Positions 7,897 to 15,866 of a DNA stretch of 64,000 bases are shown piece after piece. Each line of letters begins with the position of its first letter. Within the stretch, counting starts at the first letter, position 1. Source of the stretch: JACPJP01 sp964650285 (GTDB taxonomy: Archaea; Nanobdellota; Nanobdellia; Woesearchaeales; GW2011-AR4); NCBI GenBank assembly GCA_964650285.1, contig CAZYSP010000001.1, forward strand, positions 24,628 through 88,627, given 5' to 3'. The notes under the pieces are model-generated. The model saw nothing but the letters and a program-made list of their open reading frames with translations, was not told the origin of the DNA and ran no database searches. The translations under genes and the position numbers were made by a program.

Positions 7897-8304
7897 ATGG
7901 TAATTGATACAGAAATTTTGTTAAGGCTGGTTATTGCTGCATTAGCAGGGGGCTTAGTTGGTTTTGAGAGGAAAAAAGTACGCAAGCCAGCAGGAATAAG
8001 GACACTTATGCTAGTGGGTATGGGGGCTGCTTTATTTACTGTTGTTAGCATAACAGCTTTTACAGATATAGATCCTTCCAAAATAATAGCCGGAATTGTT
8101 ACAGGTATAGGGTTTCTAGGTGCTGGAACTATTTTCCGTGCAAAAGATCATGTAAAAGGCCTTACAACAGCTGCTTCCATGTGGGCAGTTGCTGCTATTG
8201 GTATTACAGCTGGTTTAGGTGAATATGTCCTTACGGCAGCAGCAACAATACTTGTAATATTGATATTACAGCTTAATAAAATAAAAATATTAAGAGAAGT
8301 TTAA
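7897..8304 (+). CDS. MgtC/SapB-family membrane protein
   Basis: 135 residues covering only the membrane domain of MgtC (no C-terminal ACT-like domain). Seen: R-L-V-I-A-A-L-A-G-G-L-V-G-F-E-R near the N-terminus, K-P-A-G-I-R-T-L-M-L-V-G-M-G-A-A, G-I-V-T-G-I-G-F-L-G-A-G-T-I-F and V-K-G-L-T-T-A-A-S-M-W, all hallmark segments. MgtC proteins are linked to Mg limitation and membrane energetics in bacteria; the archaeal role is unproven. The stop codon overlaps that of the convergent HerA-like gene within the four bases TTAA at 8301-8304. Confidence 0.88.
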   Translation: MVIDTEILLRLVIAALAGGLVGFERKKVRKPAGIRTLMLVGMGAALFTVVSITAFTDIDPSKIIAGIVTGIGFLGAGTIFRAKDHVKGLTTAASMWAVAAIGITAGLGEYVLTAAATILVILILQLNKIKILREV

Positions 8305-9614
8305 AACTCGAATATCTTTTTCTTCTTTAAGATAACAGAAGGTGTTGCACCACCATGCCATGTGTATCTTGGCCTTATCCTTATTGGGTATATTTTCTCA
8401 TTTATGTCATCAAATATCAATGCTGCTCCTTTAACCCTTGGAAGATAATTTAATTGTTTATCAAGGCTTTCCCTCATATAGCTTTGCATTAAAGAGCCTA
8501 ACGCCTGCGTATCTATTTTTGCTGTTATCCTGTGAGAAATAACAACATCTGATTGAGTTATCACATCATTATTGATTTTTCCCGGCTGCTGGGAAGCCAG
8601 AACTAAACTTATTCCAGGCTGTCGTCCTTCCCTTAAGATTGTTATTAGCGGCTGTGTAGCTACTGTTTTACCCTGGTTTGGAAGAAATTCATGAGCTTCG
8701 TCTATAAAAAGCCATATCAAAGGTTCTTTTTCTTCTTCCTCTCTCTCAATTAGATGCGTTTCTTTGTATATTGATTCATATTCTTCACCTTTTCTTACTG
8801 CCATTCTTTGCGTGAACATCTTTTGCGCTACTAAACCTATGACTAAAGCTCTTAAGCCCTGTGCACCTGGAATGTAAGTATAACAACTTACATCGAGGAC
8901 TGTTATCTGCCCCGGTATTATTAGGTCCCCTAACAAAGTGCCTTGTTTGCTGAACAGGCCCCAATGTTTTGCAGATAAGAAGCGGTTTTCAGCTGCATCT
9001 TTTATTTCTTTAGAAGTTCTGTCATCTTTTTGTATTGCCTCAATAATTTCACCAATGTCGTAATTTTTTTTGCTTTCCTTTAGATTTTCTATCACGCGCT
9101 CAATTAAAGATCCAATTGGAGTGTTTAAATCAATTTCAAATACTTCAGACCATTCAAATGCGCCTAGCTCAGAAGTTCTTATTGAGAATGGAAAATCTGT
9201 TGGAATGTCTTCTTCTTTGAATTTTTTATAATAACCAACAGGTGTAAAAATATTTACATTCAATGGCTTGGCTTCTAGGTTCCATTCTTTTAGCAGTTCT
9301 TTATCCTGCTTATTTGGATATTTCATAGTCCAGTAAATGCCCATTGTATCCAGCATTATTATCGATAGATTTTTTCTTATTTCTTCCGGCAGGTCCAGCA
9401 TTGATTCTGCAATTACGCCTAAAGTGTATGATTTTCCAGATCCGCGCTTGCCGACAACAAAAACAACATGGCTTTTTGCAACATCCATGAATATCTTATT
9501 TGATAAAGAAGTAGTCTGACCCATCTTTACATAATGCCTGCCTATAAAAATTGTTCCTAATGTTCCGTATTTTTTTGCATCTTCTGGGTTTCTTCCAATA
9601 GTTATATCATACAT
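8301..9614 (-). CDS. HerA-like bipolar DNA-translocating ATPase (DUF87 type)
   Basis: 437 residues. A Walker A (V-V-G-K-R-G-S-G-K-S-Y-T, about 53-64) and Walker B (L-I-W-L-F-I-D-E-A-H-E-F, about 293-304) frame the core; a sensor-like L-A-S-Q-Q-P near 340 and R-x-R-P-R near the end complete the HerA/FtsK-type ATPase. HerA works with the NurA nuclease in end resection, but no nurA lies in this window, so this may be a HerA paralogue of the wider DUF87 group. Promoter probably lies in the 9615-9763 spacer. Confidence 0.85.
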   Translation of the reverse strand: MYDITIGRNPEDAKKYGTLGTIFIGRHYVKMGQTTSLSNKIFMDVAKSHVVFVVGKRGSGKSYTLGVIAESMLDLPEEIRKNLSIIMLDTMGIYWTMKYPNKQDKELLKEWNLEAKPLNVNIFTPVGYYKKFKEEDIPTDFPFSIRTSELGAFEWSEVFEIDLNTPIGSLIERVIENLKESKKNYDIGEIIEAIQKDDRTSKEIKDAAENRFLSAKHWGLFSKQGTLLGDLIIPGQITVLDVSCYTYIPGAQGLRALVIGLVAQKMFTQRMAVRKGEEYESIYKETHLIEREEEEKEPLIWLFIDEAHEFLPNQGKTVATQPLITILREGRQPGISLVLASQQPGKINNDVITQSDVVISHRITAKIDTQALGSLMQSYMRESLDKQLNYLPRVKGAALIFDDINEKIYPIRIRPRYTWHGGATPSVILKKKKIFEF

Positions 9615-9763
9615 TTTATTTATTCATTAAATTGTTAATATAAAAATCTTTGTATCATAACTAGTAAAAAACAATGAAAATTTTCAATAAATAAAAAATT
9701 ATTATAATAAAAAACTAATAGAAATTCTTTTTAATAAAAAATAATAAAAGAACCCATATTGCT
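9615..9763. other. AT-rich spacer between gap and HerA-like gene
   Basis: About 150 bases of almost pure A/T with TTTTCAATAAATAAAAAA words like the other A-rich spacers. It separates the 3' end of gap from the start of the HerA-like gene on the minus strand. No ORF seen. Confidence 0.4.
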
Positions 9764-10777
9764 CTAAAAACCATTCACATCCAAAGCCTTATTTGTCATC
9801 TCTATTGATTTTTTCCCGTCTTTAAATCCTGTTGCTGCCCTTATAGCATCTATGGTTTCCAAAATAACATCAGATTCCTGATGGATGGCTTGCAAATAAA
9901 ACAGTTTTTTGTCTTTAACACCAATACCTTCTTCCCAGACACAGATTTCAGGCATATCCCCCCTTGCCATTCCAATATCTTTTGCAAGTTCCATTATTTC
10001 AGCTGTTGATCTAACGCGCTCTGCATTTCTTACTACTCGAATGCGGGTAGTTTTTCTGAACAGGCTCAGGATATCTTCAGCAGTTGCTTCTTTTTTCAAA
10101 TCTACTATGAGGCTGTGCATGTGCATCAATGTTGTTGGAACTGACATTGCTGTTGTAAATATGTTTAAGCCATGAAGAACTGTTCGAACATCAGGGCCAT
10201 GGTGAGAGGGAAGCTCTAAAACCGGGACTACTGCATTTATGGGTCCATGGTAAATATCCCAGGGATCTGCTGCACGACGTACCATTGTTGCATGCACGCT
10301 CTCAATTCCATAATTTTCATTTATAGGACATAAGGTTCTGCACAATCCAGTTGTGTTACAGCTTACAACCCTTATATAATTTTTATTTAATGCTTCGTCA
10401 TAATTGCATTGCGCAACAAAGCTTGCGTCTGCGACATCGGGCTTTTCACCGCCTTCAAAAATTGCCTTGACTTTTTTTGGCAGGTAATATTTTTCTTTAT
10501 TCTCTTTACCAATTTTTTTGGGAGTGCAGTCAACTATAATATCAACACTATCCAATAAATTATTCACATCGCCTTCTGGTTTAATATTGTTTTTAGCAAA
10601 CTCTCCTTTTGCATCTGTTGTGAATATCTTAAAGCCTTTTAGCTTTGCAATTTCCATTTTGTAATCATAGCTATGTCCAGTTACCCCAATCACTTCCATA
10701 TCTTTTTGCAATGTTGCAGCGTCTGCAACTCTTTTACCTATTGTTCCATAACCAACAATTCCTACTTTGATTGCCAT
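9764..10777 (-). CDS. gap: Type II (archaeal) glyceraldehyde-3-phosphate dehydrogenase
   Basis: 337 residues, the archaeal GAPDH form. N-terminal Rossmann motif V-G-I-V-G-Y-G-T-I-G-K-R (5-16), the catalytic Cys140 in V-V-S-C-N-T-T-G-L-C-R, and R-R-A-A-D-P near 168. Catalyses reversible oxidation of glyceraldehyde 3-phosphate to 1,3-bisphosphoglycerate. GGAGG at 10786-10790 (read on the minus strand) lies 8 bases before the ATG. It is the third gene of a glpX-fba-gap run, 24 bases downstream of fba, consistent with gluconeogenic carbon flow. Confidence 0.96.
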   Translation of the reverse strand: MAIKVGIVGYGTIGKRVADAATLQKDMEVIGVTGHSYDYKMEIAKLKGFKIFTTDAKGEFAKNNIKPEGDVNNLLDSVDIIVDCTPKKIGKENKEKYYLPKKVKAIFEGGEKPDVADASFVAQCNYDEALNKNYIRVVSCNTTGLCRTLCPINENYGIESVHATMVRRAADPWDIYHGPINAVVPVLELPSHHGPDVRTVLHGLNIFTTAMSVPTTLMHMHSLIVDLKKEATAEDILSLFRKTTRIRVVRNAERVRSTAEIMELAKDIGMARGDMPEICVWEEGIGVKDKKLFYLQAIHQESDVILETIDAIRAATGFKDGKKSIEMTNKALDVNGF

Positions 10778-10785
10778 GTTAAAAA

Positions 10786-10790
10786 CCTCC
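10786..10790 (-). promoter_or_regulatory. Ribosome binding site of gap
   Basis: GGAGG on the minus strand, 8 bases before the ATG at 10777; among the best Shine-Dalgarno matches in the window and decisive for the gap start. Confidence 0.7.
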
Positions 10791-10801
10791 GATTTTTTAT
10801 C

Positions 10802-11929
10802 TTATATCTGGATAATCTTCCTGACTATAGAAGCACTGCCTTCAGCTTTGAACGCCTTTATATAATCACAGGCAGCTTTATAGGATGTTTCTTCTATTTC
10901 CTGCCTGCATTCATCAGACATTGAATATATCCTATTGAAAAATACCTTTATAGCATGCTTTCCATTCTTGCCGAATATTTCCTCTGGTTTTTTTCCTTCA
11001 ATTGGCTTGTTCTTTATGGTCCAGTCAAACATTTCCTGCCATAAATCAGGATGATGTTTCTTTAAAGCATCAAAAACAATATTCTGGAATAGTGTAGCAA
11101 CATTTCCCTTTAATATATCTCCATGAGGGAACTTATCTTTTATTATGTCAAGAGGGGTTCCTGTAATGCCGTGCTGTGCAATCCTTACATCAAAATTGTT
11201 GTCTCTTAAAGCTTTGGCAACAGCCTGTGTTTGCTCTATGTTAATTGTGGTTTGTGCAATTAAGTTGCCTTGCTCATCATAAATATTGCCATGAGTTGAG
11301 CCATTTGCAATTGCCAACAAATTCGGATTAATTCCAGCTTCGTTTAATTTTTTAATAAAGGTGACAGCTTCTTCTGGCTTAGTCAAAACCATTCCTTCTG
11401 AATCTTTTCTTCCTATTTCACCAACTTCAACTTCTAAGCCAAATTCTTTTCCAGCTAACTTTTCTTTTATGAAATTTCCCAGTTCTATTGTGGCCTTAAT
11501 ATTAGGTGCAAGTTCTTCTTCAATAGTTTTCCCTTCAAAATTAAACAAATGAGAAGCATCAATTGCAAAGCTTGTGTAACCTGCTTCTATCTGAGCAGAT
11601 ATCATGTCTTTAATCGCTTGTATTTCTTCAGAGGTTCCTTTTTTTACTCCTATATGGTCTGCGTGCAATATCCATATATCATGTCCTACATCAGCGTTTG
11701 CTTTCTCTAAGTTTTGAGAAAAAGTTGCAGGAGTCAGTCCAGTATAACCTCCTTCCTGGTTGCATTCTGACCTTGCCAATTCCATTATAAGAGCAGTGTC
11801 AAGATCTTTTGCAGCTTTAAAAACGCTTTTTGCAACACCAATTGTGATTCGAGGATTGCATGCCAATATTATACAGTTTTCATTCTTTAAAGCGTTGAAA
11901 ACACTGTTTCCTGGCAGTGGCTCTTTCAT
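10802..11929 (-). CDS. fba: Class II (zinc) fructose-bisphosphate aldolase family protein
   Basis: 375 residues. Class II features: H-A-D-H-I near 110 (zinc/catalytic), a long E-V-E-V-G-E-I-G segment near 199, N-G-S-T-H-G near 239 and Q-H-G-I-T-G-T near 284. The first His-x-D-His and the later His residues would bind the zinc. Substrate could be fructose 1,6-bisphosphate or tagatose bisphosphate; context with GlpX and GAPDH supports fructose bisphosphate. Its ATG overlaps the glpX stop as ATGA. Many archaea instead use the class I DhnA aldolase or the bifunctional FBP aldolase/phosphatase, so this looks bacterial in type. Confidence 0.85.
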   Translation of the reverse strand: MKEPLPGNSVFNALKNENCIILACNPRITIGVAKSVFKAAKDLDTALIMELARSECNQEGGYTGLTPATFSQNLEKANADVGHDIWILHADHIGVKKGTSEEIQAIKDMISAQIEAGYTSFAIDASHLFNFEGKTIEEELAPNIKATIELGNFIKEKLAGKEFGLEVEVGEIGRKDSEGMVLTKPEEAVTFIKKLNEAGINPNLLAIANGSTHGNIYDEQGNLIAQTTINIEQTQAVAKALRDNNFDVRIAQHGITGTPLDIIKDKFPHGDILKGNVATLFQNIVFDALKKHHPDLWQEMFDWTIKNKPIEGKKPEEIFGKNGKHAIKVFFNRIYSMSDECRQEIEETSYKAACDYIKAFKAEGSASIVRKIIQI

Positions 11930-12888
11930 TTTTTATTACCTCTTGGAGGAACACTCTCATGATGATGGGTTTCAACATACCTTATTGTACCTGATTTTGA
12001 GCGCATGACAAGAGAATGCGTAAGATGACCGTATTTTGTGAAAACAACACCTTTAAGCAAAGGGCCATCACTTACACCTGTTGCTGCAAAAACCAAATAA
12101 TTGCCTTTTGCAAGATTCTCTATCCCGTATACCTTGTCAAGGTCTAAACCGCGATCAAGCGCCTGTTGCTTGAATTCCTCTTTATGCGGTTTCAAAATGC
12201 CCTGCATGTCTCCTCCAACACATTTTAATGCGACAGCTGTTATAACTCCTTCAGGAGCTCCTCCAATCCCCATCATTACATCTATACCTGAATCAGGTAT
12301 TGCAGGTGCAATTCCTGCTGAGATTGTGCCATGCTCTATTAATCTTATTCTTGCACCTGCTTCTCTTATTTGTTTTATCATCTCTTCATGACGCGGCCTA
12401 TCAAGAATTATAACAGTCAGATCCTCTATATCTTTTTTAAGCGCGGTTGCAATATTTTTCAGGTTCTCTTTTATTGGAGCCTTAATATCAATAACCCCTT
12501 TTGCCTCAGGGCCGACTGCCAGCTGGTCCATGTAGCTTCCTGGCGCATTTAACAGGGAGCCCTTCGGGCCTGCTGCAAGAACCGATATAGCATTTGGCTT
12601 TCCGTTAGCCAGGTTTGATGTACATTCCAGAGGGTCAACAGCGATATCCATTTCAGGGCCTTTTCCAGTTCCAAGTTGCTCGCTGACATATAGCATTGGA
12701 GCTTCGTCTTTTTCCCCTTCCCCTATCACAACTTTGCCTTTGAAATCAACATAATTAAAGCGCTTTCTCATTGAATCTACTGCTGCTTTATCTGCTTTTT
12801 TTTTGTTGCCTTTTCCCATCCACTGCGCACATGAGATAGCAGCAGCTTCTGTGATTCTTACAAATTCCAATGCGAGGTTTCTGTCCAT
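11926..12888 (-). CDS. glpX: Class II fructose-1,6-bisphosphatase (GlpX)
   Basis: 320 residues with the GlpX order of motifs: A-A-I-S-C-A near 16, V-V-I-G-E-G-E-K-D-E-A-P near 53-64, the metal-binding D-P-L-E-C-T at 85-90, G-x-G-G-A-P-E-G near 210 and H-S-L-V-M-R near 295. The D-P-[L/I]-[E/D]-G-T signature carries Cys instead of Gly at position 89. Hydrolyses fructose 1,6-bisphosphate to fructose 6-phosphate. It is the first gene of the glpX-fba-gap run and is divergent from the RHH-nucleotidyltransferase gene across a 125-base promoter region. Confidence 0.93.
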   Translation of the reverse strand: MDRNLALEFVRITEAAAISCAQWMGKGNKKKADKAAVDSMRKRFNYVDFKGKVVIGEGEKDEAPMLYVSEQLGTGKGPEMDIAVDPLECTSNLANGKPNAISVLAAGPKGSLLNAPGSYMDQLAVGPEAKGVIDIKAPIKENLKNIATALKKDIEDLTVIILDRPRHEEMIKQIREAGARIRLIEHGTISAGIAPAIPDSGIDVMMGIGGAPEGVITAVALKCVGGDMQGILKPHKEEFKQQALDRGLDLDKVYGIENLAKGNYLVFAATGVSDGPLLKGVVFTKYGHLTHSLVMRSKSGTIRYVETHHHESVPPRGNKK

Positions 12889-12938
12889 TTTTCCACCTTA
12901 ATAGTCCAGATTTTACACTAATATTTAAATTTTTCTAT

Positions 12939-12957
12939 TATCATACCTTATCATACA
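12939..12957 (+). promoter_or_regulatory. Tandem 10-bp repeat, candidate operator
   Basis: TATCATAC occurs at 12939-12946 and again at 12949-12956, exactly one helical turn apart, in the divergent promoter region between glpX and the RHH-nucleotidyltransferase gene. Ribbon-helix-helix proteins often bind such direct repeats, and the adjacent gene encodes an RHH domain. Operator function is inference. Confidence 0.35.
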
Positions 12958-12969
12958 AAAATAGAAAGC

Positions 12970-12980
12970 TATATAAATAG
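12970..12980 (+). promoter_or_regulatory. TATA box region of the RHH-nucleotidyltransferase gene
   Basis: CTATATAAATAG around 12970-12980, with a second A/T element CTTATAAAC just after it, precedes the ATG at 13014 by about 30-40 bases. Confidence 0.45.
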
Positions 12981-13013
12981 GCTTATAAACTACATAAGAA
13001 ATAGTATTTTGAT

Positions 13014-13859
13014 ATGAAAGAAAGAATTACAATAACATTGGACAGCGAACTTATTAACCAGATAGACAAGAGGATAGATGGCGGTATAATAAAAAACAGA
13101 AGCCAGCAGATAGAATTATTTCTTACAAAAGCATTAGGAACTTATAGGCCTGAAAAGGCTGTAATTCTTGTTGGCGGTAAGGCAAAACCTATAACATCTA
13201 AGATACCAAAATGTATGATAGAAATGCAAGGAAGAACTGTAATGGAGCATTTATTGGACTTGTTAAAGAAATATGGCATTAGGGATATGATTATAAGTGT
13301 AGGCTATATGAAAGAAAAGGTGAAGGAATATTATGGAGATGGAAGCAAGTTCGGAGTTAGTATAACTTATGTAGAAGAGAATAAGTCGTTAGGAACAGGA
13401 GGCCCATTAAAATTAGCCAAAAGCCATCTTAAGGATAGTTTTATAGTTACAAATGGTGATGATTTAAAGAACATTAATATACCTAGAATGTTCAGACTGC
13501 ATAAAAGAAAAGATGCTTTGGCAACAATTGCATTAACAACAGTAGCAGACCCAAGCCAGTATGGGGTTGCAAGGTTAAGCGGAAGCAGGATTCTGGAGTT
13601 TGTAGAGAAACCAAAAGCAAGTGAAGCTCCTTCAAATCTGATAAATGCCGGATTTTATATTTTAGAGCCAGAAGTTATAAATATGATACTTGATGGTTAC
13701 TCTATGCTTGAAAAGGATGTTTTTCCAAAGCTTGCCAAAGAAGGCCGCTTACGTGGATTTCCTTTTGCAGGCCAGTGGTTTGATATTGGGAATTTAGAAA
13801 GGTATGGAATAGCAAAGAAGAAATGGAGTGGTGTAAGCCCCTATGGAGAAGATGAATAA
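13014..13859 (+). CDS. RHH DNA-binding domain fused to sugar-phosphate nucleotidyltransferase
   Basis: 281 residues in two parts. Residues 1-43 are a ribbon-helix-helix (CopG-like) domain: beta strand R-I-T-I-T-L, helix S-E-L-I-N-Q-I-D-K-R-I, N-R-S-Q-Q turn and second helix. Residues 49-270 are a nucleotidyltransferase fold: V-I-L-V-G-G-K-A-K-P-I-T, then T-S-K-I-P-K-C-M, the metal Asp in T-N-G-D-D-L, G-T-G-G-P near 122 and V-E-K-P. The usual G-G-x-G-T-R-L-x-P-L-T loop is shortened: G-T-R-L is absent. It may activate a sugar phosphate made by the mutase at 14289, or act as a sugar-sensing regulator. Both are inference. Confidence 0.8.
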   Translation: MKERITITLDSELINQIDKRIDGGIIKNRSQQIELFLTKALGTYRPEKAVILVGGKAKPITSKIPKCMIEMQGRTVMEHLLDLLKKYGIRDMIISVGYMKEKVKEYYGDGSKFGVSITYVEENKSLGTGGPLKLAKSHLKDSFIVTNGDDLKNINIPRMFRLHKRKDALATIALTTVADPSQYGVARLSGSRILEFVEKPKASEAPSNLINAGFYILEPEVINMILDGYSMLEKDVFPKLAKEGRLRGFPFAGQWFDIGNLERYGIAKKKWSGVSPYGEDE

Positions 13860-14043
13860 AATTATTTTAATATTTTTTGTAATTGTTTTAATATTTTCTG
13901 CTGGCTGCGTGAGCAAAGATGCGCAAAGACAGGAAGATTATGAAAAATGTACGTCTGTTTGTTCTGCTGTTTTAACAGACAATTTTGTGACGATGATGTT
14001 GTGTGAGGATGAATGCCAAAAAGAGTTTTTGGAAGAAGAATAG
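13843..14043 (+). CDS. Small Cys-rich lipoprotein
   Basis: 66 residues (63 if the second ATG at 13852 is used; neither has a decisive ribosome binding site). A hydrophobic stretch of about 17 residues ends in F-S-A-G-C, a lipobox-like motif, followed by a short charged domain with C-T-S-V-C and C-E-D-E-C pairs that could bind metal or form disulphides. It overlaps the end of the nucleotidyltransferase gene, so it is cotranscribed. No family recognised. A second lipoprotein of similar type lies at 38323. Confidence 0.65.
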   Translation: MEKMNKIILIFFVIVLIFSAGCVSKDAQRQEDYEKCTSVCSAVLTDNFVTMMLCEDECQKEFLEEE

Positions 14044-14052
14044 GTGATATAA

Positions 14053-14274
14053 TTGAAAAAACAAGTTGTTGAGAAAATTACTGCTTTAATGATAGCAGCT
14101 TTTGGATTGGTTGCAGCACTAGCCTGGAATGATACAATAAAGGCAATTTTCAAAGAAGTATTTCCTTCTCCTGGAAATAATATTATTGCAATGCTGGTTT
14201 ATGCAGTTGTTGTTACTGTTATTGCTGTGTTAGGGGCAGTCAGTATAGGCAACATTTCTGAGAAATTGAAATAA
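14053..14274 (+). CDS. Small membrane protein, DUF5654-like
   Basis: 73 residues with a TTG start. AGGTGAT at 14042-14048, a near-perfect complement to the 16S tail, sits just before TTG 14053 and there is no ATG in that frame nearby. Two hydrophobic helices (about 9-25 and 46-64) with I-A-A-F-G-L-V-A-A-L-A-W-N-D-T-I-K, a pattern I associate with the archaeal DUF5654 family; function unknown. It lies 9 bases after the lipoprotein gene and 14 before the mutase gene. Confidence 0.7.
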   Translation: MKKQVVEKITALMIAAFGLVAALAWNDTIKAIFKEVFPSPGNNIIAMLVYAVVVTVIAVLGAVSIGNISEKLK

Positions 14275-14288
14275 AAAATCTGTTGAAA

Positions 14289-15629
14289 ATGCTATCTAAA
14301 ATCTTTAAGGCTTACGATGTCAGGGGAGTTTATAATAAGGATTTAACAGACGAAATTACTTATAAGATTGGTAAGGCTTTTGTTTCTTTTTTGAAATGTA
14401 AGGATGTTGTTGTTGGTTATGATATGAGGCTTTCTTCTCCTAAATTATCAAAGGCCTTTATGAAAGGTGTTAATGATGAAGGGGCTGATGCAGTTGATAT
14501 TGGCCAGGTAAGCACTGATGGATTGTATTTTGCTTCTGGTTTTTTACAGAAGCCCGCGGTTATGTTTACTGCTTCTCATAATCCTCCAGAGTGGAATGGT
14601 ATGAAATTCTGCAGAGAAAAGGCAGTCCCAATAAATGAGGATACAGGATTACAAAGAATAAAATCCATTATAGAGAAAAATAAATTTGAAAAATTAAAAA
14701 AAATAGGAAAGGTAGTTAAAAAAAATATTCTTAAGGATTATGTTAAGCATGTTCTTTCTTTTATTCATAAAGACGGGGTAAAAAATTTGAAAATTGCAGT
14801 AGATGCTGGAAATGGCATGGCTGGGAAAATAGTTCCTTTAGTTTATAAAAACTTGAATGTTCAAGTAGTACCTTTGTATTTTAAACTGGATGGAAGATTT
14901 CCAAATCATCCGGCAGATCCTACTAAATATGAGAATCTTAAAGAACTGCAAAAAGTTGTTAAGGAAAAAAAATGCGACTTTGGCATGGCTTTTGATGGAG
15001 ATGCTGACAGGATTTTATTTGTTGATGAAAATGGAAATATTGTTAATGGCTCTATTACATCTGCATTGATAATAAAAAGCATTCTTAAAAAACATAAAAA
15101 TGAAAAAATCATTTATAGTTTGGTTTGCAGTAAAATTGTACCTGAAACTATTGAAAAATATGGCGGAAAGGTAATTATGACAAGAGTAGGGCACTCCTTC
15201 ATGAAGGATACAATGAGGGAAAATAAAGCGATATTCGGTTGTGAGCATTCTGCGCATTATTATTTCAAGCATAATTTCAATGCTGATTCTGGAATAATTG
15301 CAAGTTTGATTATATCTGAGATTATAAGTAAGGAAAATAAAAGGTTATCTGAGTTGTTAAAGGAATTTGAAGTGTATTACAAAATTGAAGAAACTAACTT
15401 TGAAGTTGCTGATAAAATATCCAAAATAAAAGAAATAAAACAATATTATAAAAAAAAGAATCCAAAAAAAATAATGACTATGGATGGTGTCAGTGTTTAT
15501 TTTGATGATTATTGGTTCAATGTACGTCCTAGCAATACAGAGCCTTTGTTGAGGTTGAATCTGGAGGCTGTAAATAAGGAACTTATGGAGGAGAAAACAA
15601 AAGAAGTGGTTGGGGTAATAAAGAGATAA
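14289..15629 (+). CDS. Phosphomannomutase/phosphoglucomutase
   Basis: 446 residues from the ATG at 14289 (a TTG two codons upstream is less likely). Alpha-D-phosphohexomutase motifs: F-K-A-Y-D-V-R-G at the N-terminus, the phosphoserine loop T-A-S-H-N-P-P-E near 95, the metal site D-G-D-A-D-R near 237, sugar loop C-E-H-S-A-H near 318 and the phosphate-binding R-P-S-N-T-E-P near 415. Interconverts hexose 6- and 1-phosphates, feeding nucleotide-sugar synthesis, which fits the nucleotidyltransferase-domain gene at the head of the same operon. Confidence 0.93.
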   Translation: MLSKIFKAYDVRGVYNKDLTDEITYKIGKAFVSFLKCKDVVVGYDMRLSSPKLSKAFMKGVNDEGADAVDIGQVSTDGLYFASGFLQKPAVMFTASHNPPEWNGMKFCREKAVPINEDTGLQRIKSIIEKNKFEKLKKIGKVVKKNILKDYVKHVLSFIHKDGVKNLKIAVDAGNGMAGKIVPLVYKNLNVQVVPLYFKLDGRFPNHPADPTKYENLKELQKVVKEKKCDFGMAFDGDADRILFVDENGNIVNGSITSALIIKSILKKHKNEKIIYSLVCSKIVPETIEKYGGKVIMTRVGHSFMKDTMRENKAIFGCEHSAHYYFKHNFNADSGIIASLIISEIISKENKRLSELLKEFEVYYKIEETNFEVADKISKIKEIKQYYKKKNPKKIMTMDGVSVYFDDYWFNVRPSNTEPLLRLNLEAVNKELMEEKTKEVVGVIKR

Positions 15630-15786
15630 AACAAATCATGGTTACCATGTTATTGGTAATCCAGTCGGTTTGTATGATAATAAATATGATCCAAATCCGA
15701 ATAATTCAATAGAACAAGAAAGAGAGGTTATTGACCAGATAACACGGTATTTAACTGAAATTGAAGGTCCTAGATACTTAAATTAA
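15622..15786 (+). pseudogene. Open-frame remnant without start codon
   Basis: From 15622 to the TAA at 15784-15786 one frame is open and reads like real protein: H-G-Y-H-V-I-G-N-P-V-G-L-Y, N-P-N-N-S-I-E-Q-E-R and a helical I-D-Q-I-T-R-Y-L-T-E-I-E-G-P-R-Y end. There is no ATG in frame; a TTG at 15670 would give only 38 residues. It begins inside the last codons of the mutase gene in another frame. Most likely the 3' scrap of a lost gene; source family not recognised. Confidence 0.35.
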
Positions 15787-15837
15787 CTGAATTCTATTTT
15801 TAATTTATTTGGTATCTTAAGAGGAATAATAGAAACC

Positions 15838-15846
15838 TTTATATAG
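15838..15846 (+). promoter_or_regulatory. TATA box of first purP gene
   Basis: TTTATATAG sits about 25 bases before the ATG at 15867; near-leaderless start predicted. Confidence 0.5.
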
Positions 15847-15866
15847 CCAAAAAAACCCCCTCTGAT

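Noticed and set aside
8301..9614. HerA-NurA defence or repair island
   Set aside because: No nurA, mre11, rad50 or defence gene adjacent; neighbours are metabolic.
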